This document shows positions 34,527 through 44,650 of a DNA stretch of 64,000 nt, one piece after another. The notes beneath the pieces are model-generated. The model was not told where the DNA came from. It made no database searches and saw only the letters and a list, made by a program, of their open reading frames with translations. The translations under genes were made by a program, and so were the position numbers. Within the stretch, counting starts at the first letter, position 1; every line of letters starts with the position of its first letter. Source of the DNA: Apoderus coryli (lineage: Eukaryota; Arthropoda; Insecta; Coleoptera; Attelabidae); the NCBI GenBank assembly GCA_911728435.2, contig OU452202.1, forward strand, positions 310,001 to 374,000, in the 5' to 3' direction.

Positions 34527-35466
34527 TTGATCTTTGATTAAATTTATGCGGAATGGGTTCTATAGTTTCTAATAATCGGCAACGTTCTATAAGAAAATCT
34601 GTTAAATCTTTAGTTGTAACAATTTCCTTTTTAGACACTTCTTTCTCCCACTCCCTTTTACTAACTGAATCCAATTTTGTCGATATCAAGTAGATAAGAA
34701 GAGTGTCCCAACTTTCAGTTGGTTGTCCCAATGACTTTAATGCTCTGATATGTTTAAAAAACTCATCTACTAAATTTCTTAAATCTTTGTGTGATTCTTT
34801 ATGTAAAGAAGGTAATTCAAATAAAGCCTTTACATGCATATGAGATATAGTTTTTTTATTTTCGAATCGTTTTTGCAATAAATCCCATGCAATCTTATAA
34901 TTCTCGTTTGAAATTTCGAGCGATTGAATTACGTTCAAGGCTTCACCTTTGAGAGACGAATTTAAATAATAAAATTTTTGGATGTCAGATAAAGACGGAT
35001 TGTTATTTATTAATGCATTAAATGTATCAAAAAATTGTAACCACCCTTCATAATGACCACTAAATTCTGGAAGATTAATTAATGGAAGTTTAACTTGAGT
35101 ATTTGAAACCAAGTTATTATTATCATTGCTTACAAGCTGAGTTGTTTGATTTGTAATAAATTCTCTCGCCCTTGAAGTTATACGAAAGAAATCATCCTCA
35201 AAATCTTGTCTATATTTCTCATCATTTTCATCATCATCATTATGTAGACATTCAATTTCACTCTGTATATTTTCAAATTGTTCCCAAATATAGCTTGTCT
35301 TTTCTAAACGAACTTGAATATCTGACATAGGTGTTGCATCAGAAACTTTAGTGGTCACAAATGTCTCAAAACGAGTTAGAGATGCCTTAATTCTACCTCG
35401 TTTTTTAATTAGAATCTTTAATTTTTCATCAGATGTCAAAATATTACCGCTGTCATTATGTGACAT
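34498..35466 (-). CDS. gag: BEL-B gag (DUF1759 type)
   Basis: 322 codons starting MSHNDSGNILTSDEKLKI, with KKRGRIKASLTRFETF near the N-terminus, a shared feature with BEL-C. The capsid-type region is LPLINLPEFSGHYEGWLQFF, QKFYYLNSSLKGEALNVIQS and RALKSLGQPTESWDTLLI. It stops where a T-run carries one extra base relative to the downstream zinc-finger frame. It would assemble element RNA into particles. Confidence 0.85.
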   Translation of the reverse strand: MSHNDSGNILTSDEKLKILIKKRGRIKASLTRFETFVTTKVSDATPMSDIQVRLEKTSYIWEQFENIQSEIECLHNDDDENDEKYRQDFEDDFFRITSRAREFITNQTTQLVSNDNNNLVSNTQVKLPLINLPEFSGHYEGWLQFFDTFNALINNNPSLSDIQKFYYLNSSLKGEALNVIQSLEISNENYKIAWDLLQKRFENKKTISHMHVKALFELPSLHKESHKDLRNLVDEFFKHIRALKSLGQPTESWDTLLIYLISTKLDSVSKREWEKEVSKKEIVTTKDLTDFLIERCRLLETIEPIPHKFNQRSNVVTGVKTF

Positions 35467-35811
35467 CCTTAAATTCTATGAATAAATAATTTTTATAAAC
35501 CACCAATGTGTTCTGAAATTATAACTATGAACTTCAAATTGATGTATTTGCACTTTGCAACTGTAAAATATTTATCAGACAAGACAACTTAATACGAAAT
35601 AATACAAAATACTGTATAGCACAAAAATTGAAAAGATTTTTTTTTATTTAGAAAACAGCAATTAAGTATAAATATGCAAGAGTGACTCACGGCCTTAATG
35701 CCTTTTACTGACTGTGATCTCTTTCCAACTTAATACCAATGTTTGTTCCAATCAATCAGCTGAACCCCAAGTAGTTCTGGTGAATATTGTTTGTTATGGA
35801 TACTACCAAGT

Positions 35812-35836
35812 TGTATCCGGCTTCGAAATGGACCAA
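35812..35836 (-). promoter_or_regulatory. Primer-binding site, BEL-B
   Basis: On the minus strand, TTGGTCCATTTCGAAGCCGG directly follows the 5' LTR. Confidence 0.65.
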
Positions 35837-36057
35837 TGTTACGTTTGTACGTAAATGAATGAAAAAATTACCAAGTTTATAATATTTTATTGTGGACTGT
35901 TATAAAATATAAATGACATGAATTGATTTTTCTTTTTAATTCTAATTGACAATGTCAAAATCAAAAACTTTTTTTTTTAACATGCTCGATATTTTTTAAC
36001 TAAATAAACATACAAAGTGTAATAAATTACAACATAAAAAACTTAAATTCTTTAACA
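35837..36057 (-). repeat. 5' LTR of BEL-B
   Basis: 221 bp, TG...CA, near-identical to 29973-30193. Confidence 0.9.
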
Positions 36058-36910
36058 CCAAGGCATCCTTTTGAAATCGTTGGAGTAGATTATGCTGGAC
36101 CTATATTAATAAAAAACAAAGTACGCCGTCCGAATTGCATCACTAAGTCGTATATTTGTTTGTCTGTTTTGTAACAAGAGCTGTGCACATAGAATTGGTG
36201 CCAGAATTATCAAAAGATTCTTTTATGTTAGCTCTTCGTAGATTTTGTGCACGTCGTGGACGACCTTGTATGGTGTTCTCAGATAATGGTAAAAATTTTG
36301 TTGCTGCAAAATCAGAGTTACGAGACTTAGGTAATTTTATTAAAAATAATCAAATATGTATTGAACAAGATGCGTCTAAAGAAAATATTACTTGGAAGTT
36401 TATTCCACCATATTCTCCGCATTTTGGCGGAATTTGGGAATCTGGTGTACGTAGTGCTAAACACCATTTAAAACATGTTATAGGAAATAGACCTCTTTCA
36501 TGTGAACCTGATGATCTTCTTCCTCTTACTCCTGCTCACTTTTTGACTGACAGACCGCTAACGTCGTTACCAGAATATGACGTGTAAGTGCAGTTCCAGT
36601 AAATCGACTTGATTTGTATTAGCATATACAGCAAATGAAATGGCACTTTTGGAAGAGATGGAACAAAGAATACGTGTGAGAACTTCAGAAACGTGTAAAG
36701 TGGAAGACAAATCAACAAAATTTAAAAGAAAACACTTTAGTTATCATTAAAGAAGATAACCTTTCACCTGCACAATGGAAAATGGGACGGGTAGTTCAAA
36801 TTCACACTGGTGCCGATGGAGTCCCAAGAGTTGCTTCAATTAAAACGTCTTGTGGTGAAGTTAAACGTGTGTTTCAAAAAATATGCCCTTTACCAATAGG
36901 CAATGAATAA
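36058..36910 (+). pseudogene. pol: BEL-A integrase, continued after BEL-B
   Basis: Resumes with RHPFEIVGVDYAGPILIKN. A frameshift lies near 36150; then TRAVHIELVPELSKDSF, FSDNGKNFVAAKSEL and HFGGIWESGVRSAKHHLK carry the remaining catalytic residues. About 25 codons are missing between IGNRPLS and CEPDDLLPLTPAHF. The C-terminal module is read through several stops and ends ICPLPIGNE at 36910. Its breaks are older-looking than those of BEL-B. Confidence 0.8.
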
Positions 36911-36986
36911 TAAAATTAATCTTATTTTGTTGTTATAAGTTATAATAGTGTTATGTTGAAGCCTAGAGACGTCAAGTTGGGGGGTA

Positions 36987-37176
36987 TGTTTACGCCCAGT
37001 ATAGGATAAATATTTTCTCAAATAGTGGGCATATGATACTTATCAAAATTATTAGAAAAAAGAGTTGTCAAAAGATTTACTGTCAGCAATTATTTATTTT
37101 TTGTAAGTAATTTTTCAATATAAGTTTTCGTTCTAAAAAAGAGCTGATTTATTACTGAACATAAGTTTAATAAACA
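36987..37176 (+). repeat. 3' LTR of BEL-A
   Basis: 190 bp, preceded by polypurine-like AAGTTGGGGGGTA. It has a 14-bp segment (near 37110) lost from the 5' LTR. Confidence 0.9.
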
Positions 37177-37181
37177 TCCAG

Positions 37182-37745
37182 TACTGTTCCCGTAAACTTC
37201 TTGCCATTAAACAATTAAACAATTTTGCCCTTAAACATTTCGCACTTTTTATGAACTATCAATAAATTTAAAATTTTTTGTTGTTTGTTAACTGGAGTGG
37301 AATTCATCTTTACTTTGTTGGTGTTACCTTTTAGAAATCTAAATTTATTCTCAATCTTAAGAGTGTAGTATTAAGCTTAAAATAGTATATTTGTACGTTA
37401 CTTAAGGTACCTATCATCATGTACTTATAATAATTATTGTAAACCGACGATGAGACGCACACAAGTTTTACTTAAAATCTACGCGCCTATTCTAATCAAT
37501 CTTAAGTGACTGCGTAAAATAAAACAACTTTAGTTTTAAATATTTCCAAACTTTTATAATATACAAATTTATATTTCAAAATTACACGACATGTTTCGTC
37601 CACACAGTGGCTTTATCAAGTGTTATTTTACGCAGTTATAATGAATTTCCAACAAGTATCGGCTAATTCTATTCAAATCTTAAGTGAGCCAAATTATTGT
37701 AAACATTATTTCATATGTGCAAATAAAAACTACTACTACTACTAC
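37182..37745. mobile_element. Remnant element with (ACT)n end and ribozyme-like motif
   Basis: No ORF. ACTGCGTAAAATA near 37508 recurs inverted near 37625. Between them the minus strand has CTTGATAAAGCCACTGTGTG followed by GACGAAACATGTC (37588-37622). This resembles hammerhead-ribozyme cores found in Penelope-like elements. AATAAA and a (CTA)n run at 37725-37745 look like a retroelement 3' end. Confidence 0.4.
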
Positions 37746-38020
37746 TATTAGTAAAAGAAATTAGGATAATCGCAAAAGAGGAATTTAGAACGATATCGAG
37801 CTTTTAGTTAAGAAAATATGTTGTTATTAAGAATGAAAAACTAAAGTATCTTCAGAATTGCTGTTCTCTCTCCTAGAATTTAAAAATTATTTTTATTAGT
37901 AAAAAAAATTAAATTTAACGTAAATAGGTCATTTAGTAAGATTTAGATGCTCGAAAGAACATAGGATGTTATTTAGAATTAAAAATTAAAGTGTTTTCTC
38001 TCCTACTAAACTGTAATATT
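37746..38020. repeat. Satellite-like units, third block
   Basis: Two to three diverged units of the 16405-17970 family (TTTAGAACGATATCGAGCTTTTAG-like and TTTATTAGTAAAAAAAATTA-like blocks). Confidence 0.7.
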
Positions 38021-38539
38021 TAATGGCATTTCATTGTACTTAAATACATTTAGAAATTATTTAATACTCAGTAAATATGTAATGAATTATTATTATCATC
38101 TAGTAAGGCAGTCTTTTTAATTGCGTTAGGTACAATAAGTCGATGTGACATATTATGAATATTGTTTAACATGCAATTGTATTATTTCTAATAGTTTCCA
38201 CGACGAGCACCCTCTCTCCAACAACTTTCCACCCTGGGCATAGATAATGCAATTTTTAGCCTTAAATTTGGAACGCTACAGCTTAATGAGTAATTAACCG
38301 AAATTGGTGTGCTTGACTAGAAATGAAAGCCTATGTGATTCCATTCCTACTTCGGCCAAAAATGATGCAGCATCAAAAATTGCATGATGTAGAGGGTGAA
38401 ACAGGAAATGATTGTAATTTTCTTTGGAGACAATTTAAATATCAAGATCGATGTGAATCAACAGACCCTATAGGAGCTTCTTATCATATTTTTTTATTTT
38501 TTATCAACTTTTTATATGGAGATTTTCTATTTCCTCTCC
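38021..38539. other. Unannotated stretch before BEL-C
   Basis: No supportable gene. A 76-codon frame at 38323-38553 has no recognisable features and runs into the LTR. Confidence 0.5.
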
Positions 38540-38544
38540 ATTGG

Positions 38545-38801
38545 TGTTTTTAATTAATATAACTTCTTTTATGTAATATTGTAAATAAATATTTACAACG
38601 AAAAATTATAATAAACTTATATTTTTTTTTTACAAAATTCATAATGACATTACATTTTTTTTTTCTTATTATTTTCTTTTTATACAACTTATGTTGCTAT
38701 GGCAATCTAGGTAATGGTATTATTTTTAACAAATTGATGCACATAATTAAATTAATAATAAAATTAATAAATTCCTATTAAATTACAAAGTGTCTTTAAC
38801 A
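38545..38801 (-). repeat. 3' LTR of BEL-C
   Basis: 257 bp, TGTTTTTAATT...GTCTTTAACA on the plus strand. Confidence 0.9.
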
Positions 38802-38829
38802 TGCCCCCCGACTTGAAGTGTCTGCACCT

Positions 38830-39470
38830 TCAAACCACACTACTATTCGCTTTGTTCACTGCTTCTTCTGGAAGAGGGCAAATTTTCGCAAAAGATCGTT
38901 TTATTATGCCTTTCGCAGTTCGAATTGTTGCAACTCTGGAGCGATTGTCACGACCAGGATGTACGCCAATGATTCTACCAAGCGCCCATTGCATTGGAGG
39001 TACATTATCTTCTTTGATAACTACCATCATATTTTCTTTCAATGTTTGTATATTGGAAACCTTCCATTTTACACGATGCTGAAGCTCAGATATGTATTCT
39101 TTAGACCATCGTTGCCAGAAAAGTTGCTTCATTTTTTGTATTTGTTCAAAAATATCTAGCTTATTTTCTGTTAGATCAGTAAGTTCTGGTTCTGGTATGT
39201 TGGTTAAAGGACAACCATTCAAAAAATGTCCAGGCGTGAGGGGTATAAAGTCATCAGCAGACGATGGAAGGGGAGTCAAAGGGCGAGAGTTCAATATTGA
39301 CTCAATTTGTGCAAAAAGTGTATATAATTGTTCAAAAGTTAACGGTTTATTACCTGACACTCTAACAAGATGGTGTTTGACACTTTTTACAGCAGCTTCC
39401 CACAGACCATCAAAATGTGGGGAGCTTACAGGAATAAAGCTCCAATCAATATTTTGATTAACAAAATCAT
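38830..39470 (-). pseudogene. pol: BEL-C integrase C-terminus, shifted frame
   Basis: Continues integrase in another frame after a one-base loss in an A-run near 39490. It has SSPHFDGLWEAAVKSVKHHL (the third catalytic residue) and NSRPLTPLPSSADDFIPLTP. The C-terminal module MVVIKEDNVPPMQWALGRII to ICPLPEEAVNKANSSVV is complete to the stop at 38830. Confidence 0.85.
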
Positions 39471-42400
39471 AATTAAAATTATCCTTATTTTGCGTAACAA
39501 ATCGTACATTTCTTTTAATGCAGAATTTGCTGATACAAAATTTGATGCATTATCAGAATAAATTTTAATGGGCGTTCCCCTACGTGCAACAAATCTCCTT
39601 AAACTCATTAAAAATGAATCTTTTGTCAAATTAGCTACTAACTCCAAATGAATCGCTTTCGTTACAAAACATACAAATAAACACAAATATGCTTTTGAAT
39701 TTCGACTACCTCGACCAGGTCTGTCTTTGATTATAAAAGGACCTGCGTAATCAACTCCTACAACTTCAAATGGTCGTCTGCAGTGTAACCTAAGCGTTGG
39801 TAAATTACCCATAATAGGAGTTATGGTTTTAGCTGTATAACGGAAACATCGAATACATTGTCGAACAATATTTCTGGCTAATGACCTGCCATGAGTGGGC
39901 CAATATCTTTCACGAAATGAATATAATAATTGTTGTGCTCCACAATGACATAATTTTATTCTTTGTATCTTTGTAGAAAGTTCTCTTTTATCTTTCAAAC
40001 ATTTTACTTCTGTATAAAAACTTTCAAGTTGTGATAACCTTATTAAAATATTTGTAGCATGTTTTATTTCTATAATACTGTATGATCCATATTGACGATT
40101 ATCTTTTTTGAGACAATTACGTAAAAAACGGAACATAGCACAAATAACATGTATTAATTTTAAAATATGCGAATATTTTTTAAATATAGAGAAATCTGTG
40201 GTATGTGCAAAAGCAAATGTATCTTTAGTTTTTAATTCAATTAAGTCTTTATCAGATACACGTCCAAATGTTTTATTTGGCCATTCATGTGTATCTTTGG
40301 AAAGCCATACAGGGCCATTCCACCATAGACCTGACTTTATAATTTCGCAGGGTTTCATACCACGCGATAATAAATCAGCAGGCTTCTCTTGAGAAGGAAC
40401 ATGTCGCCAAGAATCAATATCAGACAATTGTTCAATTTGTGACACCCTGTCACTAACGAAGGTCTTTAGATGAACTGGTTCTAGTTTTAACCAACTGAGA
40501 ACTATTGAAGAATCTGTCCAGAATACTTTCTTATCAATATTGATCTTTAATGCATTTGTTACCATATTTGATAATTTAGCTAACATAAGCGCTCCACATA
40601 ATTCCAAACGAGGTAACGTGACAGATTTAATTGGACTTACTCTGCTTTTAGCGCATAACAAATTCACAAAAATCGTACCATTTTTATTTATGGAACGTAA
40701 ATAAATACAAGCACCATATGCATGTTGTGATGCATCTGAAAAACCTTGTATTTCAACGAAAACTCTATTACAACAGAGAACATGCCGTGGAATTTTTAAT
40801 TTATTTAATAAATGAAGTTCATTCCTAAAATTTGTCCACAATGTATGAAGATGCAAAGGTAAACTTTCATCCCAAGACAAATTTTCAAGCCATAATTTCT
40901 GAAGCAGAATTTTTGCAATAACAATGCAAGGGTTAACCAAGCCTAAAGGATCAAAGATCTGTGAAATCGTGGATAAAATTGATCGTTTCGAAATGTTAGT
41001 TTCCAACTTTAAGTCAATCGAATACATTAAACAATCAGTGGGAGGGCTCCAAGTGAGACCCAAGGTTTTGGTATGTTCTTCATGTCCAAAATTAATTACT
41101 ATGGAAGGGAGATTTCTCTCAGGAACATGTTTTGTAATTTCAGGGTTATTAGAATAGAATTTCCTCAGTTCAAAACAGCCTTGTTTTAAGATATTGCAAA
41201 GACCTTGACAAATGTCAATACCAGCTTCCACAGTTTCAGCGCCAGTAAGCAAATGATCGACATAAAAATCTGATTTTATTATTTCAGATAAACTAGGAAA
41301 TTTCTCTTGATTTTCTAAAGCTAACTGGTATACACAGCGAATAGCAAGAAATGGAGCCGATGATGTCCCGTAAGTAACCGTTTGCAATTCATAAATTGAC
41401 ATTGGTTCATTAGAATCAACTCTCCAGAAGATTCTTTGTAAAGAATGTTGCTTAGGATCAATTAAAATCTGACGGTACATTTTTGCTATGTCAGCAGAAA
41501 TGACAAACGAATGCTGACGAAAGCGCAATAACATAGAAAACAGAGTTTGTTGTATAGTAGGTCCAACCATTTGTAAATCGTTTAACGAAATACCAGAAGT
41601 AGTTACCGCGGAACCATCAAACACTACCCTAAGTTTTGTAGTTAGACTCTCCTCACGAAATACTCCATGATGCGGAAAATAATATTCAAAATCTGATTTA
41701 TTATTAATATCAACCTTTTTCATATGCCCTAATGAAATGTATTCAGCCATGAAATCATTATATAAAGTTTTAAAATTACTGTTCTTTTGTAGTCTATTCT
41801 TTTCTAATGACAAGAATCTTGTTTTTGCCAGTCCAAATGAATCTCCTAGCTTACTCGGAGATAGTTTAAGAGGTATAGATACGATAAATCGGCCATCTGA
41901 AGAACGTTTTGTCGTTTCAATAAAACGTTTTTCACATTGCATTTCTTCAGAAGAACGTGGTTGACTTGTTGGAAATTCTTCCAAAGTCCAAAATTTTGAT
42001 AATTGAGCTTGGATTTCATGTTCAATATTTTGTGAGAAATTGCACATCGAAACGGATGGATATTTGATATATAATGGACCAGAAATGATCCATCCGAATC
42101 TAGTTTTTTGCAAAATTGGTTTATTTTTACCTAACGATATTTGACCATTACAAATGAAATTCCAAAATACGTCACAACCAAGTAACATGTCAATACGTTT
42201 TGGAATCGAAAAGTTAGGATCAGCTAATTTTAAATTAGGAGGTATTTGTAGTTTGGAGATATCCAATTTTATATTAGGTAAACTTCCCGTGATTTCAGGT
42301 AAAACCAAACAATCCACATTTGTACTATATGAATAGTATTGAGATTCAATCTTCAAATTACACTTGCGTTCAACAAGAGAAGACATTTGGTTTAATCCTT

Positions 42401-43889
42401 TAACTGATAAATTAATTTTATCAGTATGTAAATTCAACTTTTTGCATAAATCAACAGTTATGAAACTTGACTGCGAACCGCAATCTAATAATGCATTTGC
42501 TACATGTTTAATTCCAAATTTATCATAAACATCAACAACAACTGTTGACAGTAAGACATTTTTAATTAGTCCAAAGGCCGATACAGATGAATTATTTGTA
42601 TGCAAGCCATCAATGCTGGAAGTACTAGCATTTTCTGAGGTACTTACCTGTGCTTCAACAGATGTTGTAGCAGAATTATTAAAATCAAAATGCAATAATG
42701 TATTGTGTTTTTTGTTACATTTATTGCAAGAACCTTTTTTGCAAACTTTACTTGCATGACCTGGTCGAAAGCAATTAATACATAACTTCAAATTTTTTAT
42801 TTTTAAAAAACGATGATTTGGTGTTAAATTTAAGAATATAGAACAGTTTTGAAGTTTATGATTATTATTACAAATCTCACATTTACTAGGTATATTATTT
42901 GTATTTTCAACCGATAAAAATCCTTTAGTTGAGTTATTTTTGTTTTTAGTATTATTATGATATTTATTCTCTATCTGTTTAGCTTGAGAATTGACTTCAA
43001 TGCGTTTTAAAAATTCAATTCTATTATAAAGAAAAGATTCAAATTCCGTAAATGTTAAAGGTGAAGATTTAGATGTTTTGAATTTCTCTAATTCATAAAA
43101 CGTATTTTTGTCTAATTTTTCTGAAGCTAAACAAATAATTAGAGTATCCCAATAATCAACTGGCTGACCAAGTTGACGTAATGCACGCAAATGCTTTAAT
43201 ATTAAATCTATAAATCTTCTAATGTTTTGTGAAGTGGCCTTAATAACGGGTTCCACATTAATTAAAGCTTTAGCGTGATTATCCACTAGGGAACGAGAAT
43301 TATTGAATGTTTTAACAACAGTTTCCGAAGCACTCTCATATTCACTTTCTGAAAATTCAAAAGTTTCTAATATTTGAGCAGCTGCGCCTTTTAGCGACTC
43401 TCTCAAATAATGAAACTTTTGAATTTTATTAATTGATTTATTGTTATGAATAACGGATAAAAATGTGTCCCGAAATTTCAACCAATTCAAATCATCACCT
43501 TCAAATATTGGCAATGGCATTTCAGGCAATTTAATACATTGTGAGGCACAAGATGAAATATTATTATTATTACTTTCAATTACCTTATCGATATCACTAT
43601 GCTTTTTAATTATTGACTTCGCCCGTGATAATGCATCAAAATATGTATTTTCAAAAGCTTCTCGCTCTACATAAGCATCATTTAAATCTTCATCCTCATA
43701 TGATGATTCAATGAGCGTCTGTATTTCATCAAACTTACAGTAAGTATCCTGTATTTGATTTATTCTTTCATTTAACTCTAATAATTTTAAATCTGTCAAA
43801 TCTGACACATTGTCAAATTTAGATAAATATTTAATAAAAAATGTTAATTTAGTTTTAATAGTACCACGTTTTTTAATTAAATCAGACAT
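39426..43889 (-). CDS. gag-pol: BEL-C gag-protease-RT-RNase H-integrase polyprotein
   Basis: Start chosen at MSDLIKKRGTIKTKLTFF (43887-43889), which matches BEL-B gag; 16 more codons upstream are open. In order: DUF1759-type gag (LPEMPLPIFEGDDLNWLKF), zinc blocks (CEICNNNHKLQNC, CINCFRPGHASKVC), protease, RT (ISADIAKMYRQI), RNase H (IQGFSDASQHAYGACIY, LPRLELCGALML, WTDSSIVLSWLK) and integrase (GVDYAGPF, IYSDNASNF). Three lesions beyond the final frameshift stand out. The protease triplet is D-C-G (LLDCGSQSSF, 42477-42485). The RT motif is YVDH instead of YVDD (His codon 41253-41255). An in-frame gap of about 60 residues lies before CHCGAQQLL, removing the integrase GGRL segment and part of the HHCC finger. 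It is probably inactive despite its young LTRs. Confidence 0.85.
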   Translation of the reverse strand: MSDLIKKRGTIKTKLTFFIKYLSKFDNVSDLTDLKLLELNERINQIQDTYCKFDEIQTLIESSYEDEDLNDAYVEREAFENTYFDALSRAKSIIKKHSDIDKVIESNNNNISSCASQCIKLPEMPLPIFEGDDLNWLKFRDTFLSVIHNNKSINKIQKFHYLRESLKGAAAQILETFEFSESEYESASETVVKTFNNSRSLVDNHAKALINVEPVIKATSQNIRRFIDLILKHLRALRQLGQPVDYWDTLIICLASEKLDKNTFYELEKFKTSKSSPLTFTEFESFLYNRIEFLKRIEVNSQAKQIENKYHNNTKNKNNSTKGFLSVENTNNIPSKCEICNNNHKLQNCSIFLNLTPNHRFLKIKNLKLCINCFRPGHASKVCKKGSCNKCNKKHNTLLHFDFNNSATTSVEAQVSTSENASTSSIDGLHTNNSSVSAFGLIKNVLLSTVVVDVYDKFGIKHVANALLDCGSQSSFITVDLCKKLNLHTDKINLSVKGLNQMSSLVERKCNLKIESQYYSYSTNVDCLVLPEITGSLPNIKLDISKLQIPPNLKLADPNFSIPKRIDMLLGCDVFWNFICNGQISLGKNKPILQKTRFGWIISGPLYIKYPSVSMCNFSQNIEHEIQAQLSKFWTLEEFPTSQPRSSEEMQCEKRFIETTKRSSDGRFIVSIPLKLSPSKLGDSFGLAKTRFLSLEKNRLQKNSNFKTLYNDFMAEYISLGHMKKVDINNKSDFEYYFPHHGVFREESLTTKLRVVFDGSAVTTSGISLNDLQMVGPTIQQTLFSMLLRFRQHSFVISADIAKMYRQILIDPKQHSLQRIFWRVDSNEPMSIYELQTVTYGTSSAPFLAIRCVYQLALENQEKFPSLSEIIKSDFYVDHLLTGAETVEAGIDICQGLCNILKQGCFELRKFYSNNPEITKHVPERNLPSIVINFGHEEHTKTLGLTWSPPTDCLMYSIDLKLETNISKRSILSTISQIFDPLGLVNPCIVIAKILLQKLWLENLSWDESLPLHLHTLWTNFRNELHLLNKLKIPRHVLCCNRVFVEIQGFSDASQHAYGACIYLRSINKNGTIFVNLLCAKSRVSPIKSVTLPRLELCGALMLAKLSNMVTNALKINIDKKVFWTDSSIVLSWLKLEPVHLKTFVSDRVSQIEQLSDIDSWRHVPSQEKPADLLSRGMKPCEIIKSGLWWNGPVWLSKDTHEWPNKTFGRVSDKDLIELKTKDTFAFAHTTDFSIFKKYSHILKLIHVICAMFRFLRNCLKKDNRQYGSYSIIEIKHATNILIRLSQLESFYTEVKCLKDKRELSTKIQRIKLCHCGAQQLLYSFRERYWPTHGRSLARNIVRQCIRCFRYTAKTITPIMGNLPTLRLHCRRPFEVVGVDYAGPFIIKDRPGRGSRNSKAYLCLFVCFVTKAIHLELVANLTKDSFLMSLRRFVARRGTPIKIYSDNASNFVSANSALKEMYDLLRKIRIILIMILLIKILIGALFL

Positions 43890-44120
43890 TTTGATTGTGG
43901 TAATATTATATGACGAAAGGAATATACACAAGCACAAATAAAGACAATATTAATAATCAATAAATGTATTATTATTGATTATATTTACTCACAGTTTAAG
44001 ATCCCTTACACCATTAGCAAATGAATCATCCCTGTGTACCAATACAACACTACTCTGGATCCTCGCACCAATATTTTTGCAAAGTGGCAACAAAAGGTTC
44101 CAAATTCGTACTTTTGTGTA

Positions 44121-44140
44121 TAATCCGGCTCAAAGGACCA
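44121..44140 (-). promoter_or_regulatory. Primer-binding site, BEL-C
   Basis: Minus strand TGGTCCTTTGAGCCGGATTA directly after the 5' LTR. Confidence 0.65.
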
Positions 44141-44396
44141 TGTTTTTAATTAATATAACTTCTTTTATGTAATATTGTAAATAAATATTTACAACGAAAA
44201 ATTATAATAAACTTATATTTTTTTTTACAAAATTCATAATGACATTACATTTTTTTTTTCTTATTATTTTCTTTTTATACAACTTATGTTGCTATGGCAA
44301 TCTAGGTAATGGTATTATTTTTAACAAATTGATGCACATAATTAAATTAATAATAAAATTAATAAATTCCTATTAAATTACAAAGTGTCTTTAACA
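44141..44396 (-). repeat. 5' LTR of BEL-C
   Basis: 256 bp, the same sequence as 38545-38801 except one T fewer in a T-run. Confidence 0.9.
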
Positions 44397-44454
44397 ATTG
44401 GAACAATCCAAATTCAAAAATAGTAAAATTGATTAACTTTTGTTGGTTAATGTT

Positions 44455-44650
44455 CCGCTTTGTAGAAAGTGGTTACAATTGTGACTTTATCTAATATTAT
44501 TAGATACATTTTGAGTGGAACGAGTAAAGTGACAGCTTTTTTACGTTCGATGATTTTGTCTCGTATTTCAACAAAACTTTTTCATTCAAAATGTATCTAT
44601 TAATATTTTTTTCAAGATTAAGTCAAAATTGTAACGACTTTGTACAAGGG
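44455..44650. mobile_element. Short foldback MITE
   Basis: The left arm CCGCTTTGTAGAAAGTGGTT and the following ACAATTGTGACTTTATCTAA...TAGATACATTTTGA recur inverted at the right end (ATTGTAACGACTTTGTACAA). The arms are about 65 bp around a ~65-bp loop. No ORF. Confidence 0.6.

Larger units (their letters stand above)
29973..36057 (-). mobile_element. BEL-B: young BEL/Pao element inside BEL-A
   Basis: LTRs 29973-30193 and 35837-36057, 221 bp each with one visible difference. Target duplication CCAAG at 29968-29972 and 36058-36062. Deleting the element plus one duplication rejoins the BEL-A integrase in frame. Minus-strand gag, protease, RT, RNase H and integrase are near full length, with two single-base frame changes. 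Confidence 0.95.
21797..37176 (+). mobile_element. BEL-A: BEL/Pao retrotransposon with nested insertions
   Basis: LTRs at 21797-21972 and 36987-37176 are flanked by a 5-bp target duplication TCCAG (21792-21796 and 37177-37181). Gag, protease, RT, RNase H and integrase lie in BEL/Pao order on the plus strand. They are split by a non-LTR element (about 24110-27755, minus) and by BEL-B (29973-36057, minus). Removing the two insertions leaves about 5.7 kb, a normal size for the superfamily. Its own sequence has several frameshifts, stops and deletions. Confidence 0.9.
38545..44396 (-). mobile_element. BEL-C: very young BEL/Pao element
   Basis: LTRs 38545-38801 and 44141-44396, no substitutions seen, differing only by one T in a T-run. 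Target duplication ATTGG at 38540-38544 and 44397-44401. One 1,503-codon frame covers nearly the whole polyprotein; a second short frame holds the end of integrase. Confidence 0.95.

Noticed and set aside
38323..38553. 76-codon plus frame before BEL-C
   Set aside because: No motif, no homology I can name, and it runs into the LTR.
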